Assembly (NCBI RefSeq): GCF_030286555.1
Contig: NZ_JASVWF010000007.1
Coordinates: forward strand, 124,001 to 188,000
Length of the DNA stretch: 64,000 nt
Direction: 5' to 3'
Origin: Actinomycetospora termitidis
GTDB lineage: Bacteria > Actinomycetota > Actinomycetes > Mycobacteriales > Pseudonocardiaceae
In this document: piece after piece, positions 61,893-64,000 of the stretch
Layout of the letters: the number at the start of each line of letters is the position of its first letter
How positions within the stretch are numbered: position 1 is the stretch's first letter
The notes under the pieces: generated by a model
Seen by the model: only the letters and a program-made list of their open reading frames with translations
The model's database searches: none
Told to the model about the DNA's origin: nothing
Translations under genes and position numbers: made by a program

Positions 61893-63245
61893 TCAGTAGG
61901 ACCACGAGGGGGCGAGCGATTCGACGCGGCCCAGGTGCATGCGGTGCGCCACCGTGACCACGCCCTTCGGGCCGTTGCGGTTCTTGACCACGTGCACGTC
62001 GAGCTCGCCGGCCCGCGGCGAGTCCCGCTCCCGCGAATCGGGGCGGTCCAGCATCAGCACGATGTGCGCGTCCTGCTCGAGCGCGCCGGACTCTCGGAGG
62101 TCGGAGAGCTGCGGCGTCTTGTCCTGCCGGTTCTCGATGCCGCGGTTGAGCTGGGAGAGAACCACCACGGGCATGTCGAGCTCCTTCGCCAGCAGCTTCA
62201 TGCCGCGCGAGAAGCCGTCGACCGCGACGCGACGGTCGCGCTCAGCGCGGCCGTCGGTGGAGTCGAGCAGCTGCAGGTAGTCGAGGAACACGATCCCGAG
62301 TCCGTCGGTACGGGCCATCGCGCGGGCGGTGGCCCGCACGTTCGACAGGCTGGCCTCGAAATCGTCCTCGATGGCCAGCGGTAGCTCGGCCACCACTTTG
62401 CCCGCGTCGAGGTACTTGCCGCGGTCGGTCTGGTCGAGACGTCGGCCCTCAATGGCGTCGATGCGGACCTGCGCTTGCGCGGCCACGAGCCGGTTCGTGA
62501 CCTCGGGGCGACTCATCTCGAGCGAGAAGATCACGGCGGGGTGGCCGCCGTGGGCCGCGCGCAGTGCCCACGCGGTCATGAACACGCTCTTCCCGACGCC
62601 GGGGCGGGCGGCGACCACGATCATCTGACCGGGGAGCACACCTCTGCCGCCGCCGAGCATCTCGTCGAGGTCGGGCAGCCCGGTGAGCACACCGGAGGTG
62701 AGGGGCTCGTCGTAGGCGGCGAGGTGTTCCTCCATGAAGTCGCTGACCCAGGTGCCGCGGGCGGCCTGCCGGTGCGGTGTCCCGGCCTGGTCAAGAGCTT
62801 CGCGGGCGCGGTCGTAGAGCTCGCCCACGTCGGCCTGGGACTGCGTGCCGAGCTGACGCAGCCGTGCGCCGAGGTCGGCGAGTCGGGCACGGGCTGCGTG
62901 GTCGGCGACGATCCCGCACCAGTGCTCGGCTAGACCCGGGGACCACTGTGACTCGCTGTAAAGCGTGTGCAGGATCGTCGGCCCGCCAAGCGCTGCCAGC
63001 TCGCCCTGCCAGTCCAGCTTGGCCATCAGCGACACGAGGTCGGTGGGGCGGTCGGACTCCCACTCGCCGACCAGCGCGCAAAACAGAGCGCCGTGAGCGG
63101 GTCGGTAGAAGTCGTCGGGGTTGAGGAGACCGTCCGCCGTCGCGATGGCGTCGCGGGACAGCAGCATGGCGCCGAGCACTGCCCGCTCGGCGGCCAGGTC
63201 GCGCGGGCGGTCGTCGTCGTACTCGTCGACGGTCGACTCGCTCAC
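61893..63245 (-). CDS. dnaB: Replicative DNA helicase, DnaB type
   Basis: A 450-residue protein from GTG 63245 (GTGA). N-terminal domain AAERAVLGAMLLSRDAIATA. The RecA-like core has Walker A AARPGVGKSVF (about 214-225), Walker B GIVFLDYLQLL, VVVLSQLNRGIENR and a C-terminal VKNRNGPKGVVTVAH. It unwinds DNA at the phage fork. Host DnaG is a likely partner. Confidence 0.95.
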   Translation of the reverse strand: MSESTVDEYDDDRPRDLAAERAVLGAMLLSRDAIATADGLLNPDDFYRPAHGALFCALVGEWESDRPTDLVSLMAKLDWQGELAALGGPTILHTLYSESQWSPGLAEHWCGIVADHAARARLADLGARLRQLGTQSQADVGELYDRAREALDQAGTPHRQAARGTWVSDFMEEHLAAYDEPLTSGVLTGLPDLDEMLGGGRGVLPGQMIVVAARPGVGKSVFMTAWALRAAHGGHPAVIFSLEMSRPEVTNRLVAAQAQVRIDAIEGRRLDQTDRGKYLDAGKVVAELPLAIEDDFEASLSNVRATARAMARTDGLGIVFLDYLQLLDSTDGRAERDRRVAVDGFSRGMKLLAKELDMPVVVLSQLNRGIENRQDKTPQLSDLRESGALEQDAHIVLMLDRPDSRERDSPRAGELDVHVVKNRNGPKGVVTVAHRMHLGRVESLAPSWSY

Positions 63246-63694
63246 GACGCCGCACCACCCGAGATGGCTCGCAGGTCAGCGGACCGCAGCGCAGCCGTGA
63301 TGCGCTCGCGGCCCTGGTGTCCCTCGATCCACGCCGCCAGGTAGCGGGCGTGGTGGTCAGTAGCGGCCTGGCGCATGAACGCCTGGTACTCGGCGTGCGA
63401 TCCGCGCAACACCTCGTTGGGTACGTCCGGCTCCTGGTAGCAGTCGCGGGCCTCTTGGCGGAGCTCGCGGTAGGCCTGCGTGATATGGCCCGGCTCCAGC
63501 CACACCCCAGGGCGCTCGTTGCGGAACCGGATGATGGCGCGGCGGGCGAAGTCGGCTGACGGCCAGCCGGCGTCCTGTGCGATCGCGAGCCATGTGCGCA
63601 CGTCGAGCTCGCTGATCGTGCGACGATCGGTCGCGGCAACCAGCTCGAGCAGGTCGACCATGGTGTCCCAGTCGTCCTCGGTCCAGACAGTCAT
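63242..63694 (-). CDS. Candidate helicase loader / replisome accessory protein
   Basis: A 150-residue protein from ATG 63694 (TGATG), directly before dnaB. Helical throughout (ELVAATDRRTISELDVRTW, AYRELRQEARDCYQEPD). Small acidic proteins between the initiator and DnaB in phages are commonly loaders. No motif confirms this. Confidence 0.5.
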   Translation of the reverse strand: MTVWTEDDWDTMVDLLELVAATDRRTISELDVRTWLAIAQDAGWPSADFARRAIIRFRNERPGVWLEPGHITQAYRELRQEARDCYQEPDVPNEVLRGSHAEYQAFMRQAATDHHARYLAAWIEGHQGRERITAALRSADLRAISGGAAS

Positions 63695-64000
63695 CAGAAG
63701 CCTCCGGCTTCGGCGTAGGGCGCGGTGTCCCCGCGTTGGGATGCGACCCGGAGTGCGGGCTGCTCGGGCTCGCCAGGTCGGGGGTTGCGTCGCAGGGCCG
63801 AGACGGCCGCGACGGCGGATTCAGTGGCCGACGGGCGGGCCGAGGGGCTGCCGGGGCGGTGACGGGCGTGCTGGTCGATGGCCTGCTGCTCGCGGTCGCG
63901 CATCCGGTTGCGCCAGGTGCGGGACCAGCTCGTCTTGCGGGCGTCCTTGCCGGCGCGGGCCAACCAGTAGTCGCGGAACTCCTCGGTCAGCTTCGTGCCG
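63694..64000 (-). CDS. Replication initiator-like protein, cut by the window edge
   Basis: Open from the right edge to the stop at 63694, at least 101 residues. The visible part begins TKLTEEFRDYWLARAGKD, then TSWSRTWRNRMRDREQQ. This F-x-x-YW...W-x-x-TWRNW/R pattern is typical of the C-terminal region of phage replication initiators and DnaA/DnaD-like origin proteins. A TTG at 63963 is not the true start. Followed by loader candidate and DnaB, which supports the assignment. Confidence 0.6.
   Translation of the reverse strand, partial: GTKLTEEFRDYWLARAGKDARKTSWSRTWRNRMRDREQQAIDQHARHRPGSPSARPSATESAVAAVSALRRNPRPGEPEQPALRVASQRGDTAPYAEAGGF

Noticed and set aside
1-64000. CRISPR arrays, IS elements, rRNA or riboswitches
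   Set aside because: No regularly spaced repeats, transposase motifs, terminal inverted repeats, rRNA segments or aptamer-like conserved leaders were found on reading both strands.

Overview
The window is about 70% GC, codes densely on both strands and uses many GTG starts. The best fit is a high-GC actinobacterium, most likely a Pseudonocardia-like member of the Pseudonocardiales. Support comes from dnaG, PiT phosphate transporter and tRNA genes of actinobacterial type, from WhiB and Lsr2 domains, and from actinophage-style genes. The genus is inference. The first 4.97 kb is host chromosome: the end of an unknown gene, dnaG, a dnaG-coupled hypothetical gene, a small membrane gene, a pit transporter, a YtxH-like envelope gene and tRNA-Asn(GTT).

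From the 3' end of that tRNA to the right edge (more than 59 kb) the window holds one end of a large siphovirus-type prophage. A tyrosine integrase points at the tRNA, so attL probably lies in the tRNA 3' end. The other att site is outside the window. Nearly all of the virion half (6.6-46.4 kb) is leftward. In transcription order (right to left) it holds: small terminase candidate, ribbon-helix-helix regulators, a large terminase split into ATPase and nuclease genes, portal, a split MuF minor capsid protein whose second half ends in an ADP-ribosyltransferase, a second ADP-ribosyltransferase-like protein, an FHA protein, scaffold, decoration protein, lambda gpE-type major capsid, neck proteins, a FkbM methyltransferase and a glycosyltransferase, major tail protein, tail chaperones with a -1 frameshift, a 2187-aa tape measure, distal tail, a 1639-aa tail-tip protein, membrane/lysis genes, endolysin, holin candidate, a second major-tail paralogue, and an SGNH hydrolase/fibre cassette. 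Most genes overlap by 1-8 bases (ATGA, GTGA, TGATG). I used that coupling to choose starts and to recover several tiny genes.

From 46.5 to 53.4 kb the direction reverses. A rightward operon carries an Xis/MerR-like HTH, a ParB-like domain, an HTH regulator, several small membrane proteins, a membrane-anchored FtsK/SpoIIIE-type ATPase and a membrane-anchored GIY-YIG nuclease. This resembles the transfer module of actinomycete integrative elements and is unusual inside a tailed phage. It ends at a 15-bp perfect stem. From 64 back to 53.4 kb a leftward replication and control operon carries an initiator-like protein (cut by the window edge), a loader candidate, DnaB helicase, a DnaN clamp, a helicase-methyltransferase fusion, two HNH nucleases, a RusA-type resolvase, a WhiB with a zinc ribbon, and a WhiB fused to an Lsr2-type DNA-binding tail.

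Regulation looks coordinated. A palindrome, ACTGGCGACGTCGCCAGT, and two close variants sit in front of three transcription units (44.8, 46.5 and 61.86 kb). A 15-mer, GTTCGTCACACGGCG, occurs three times in one orientation at gene-poor junctions, in the manner of phage stoperators. No recognisable immunity repressor, DNA polymerase or attR is in the window. No CRISPR array, IS element or rRNA was seen.
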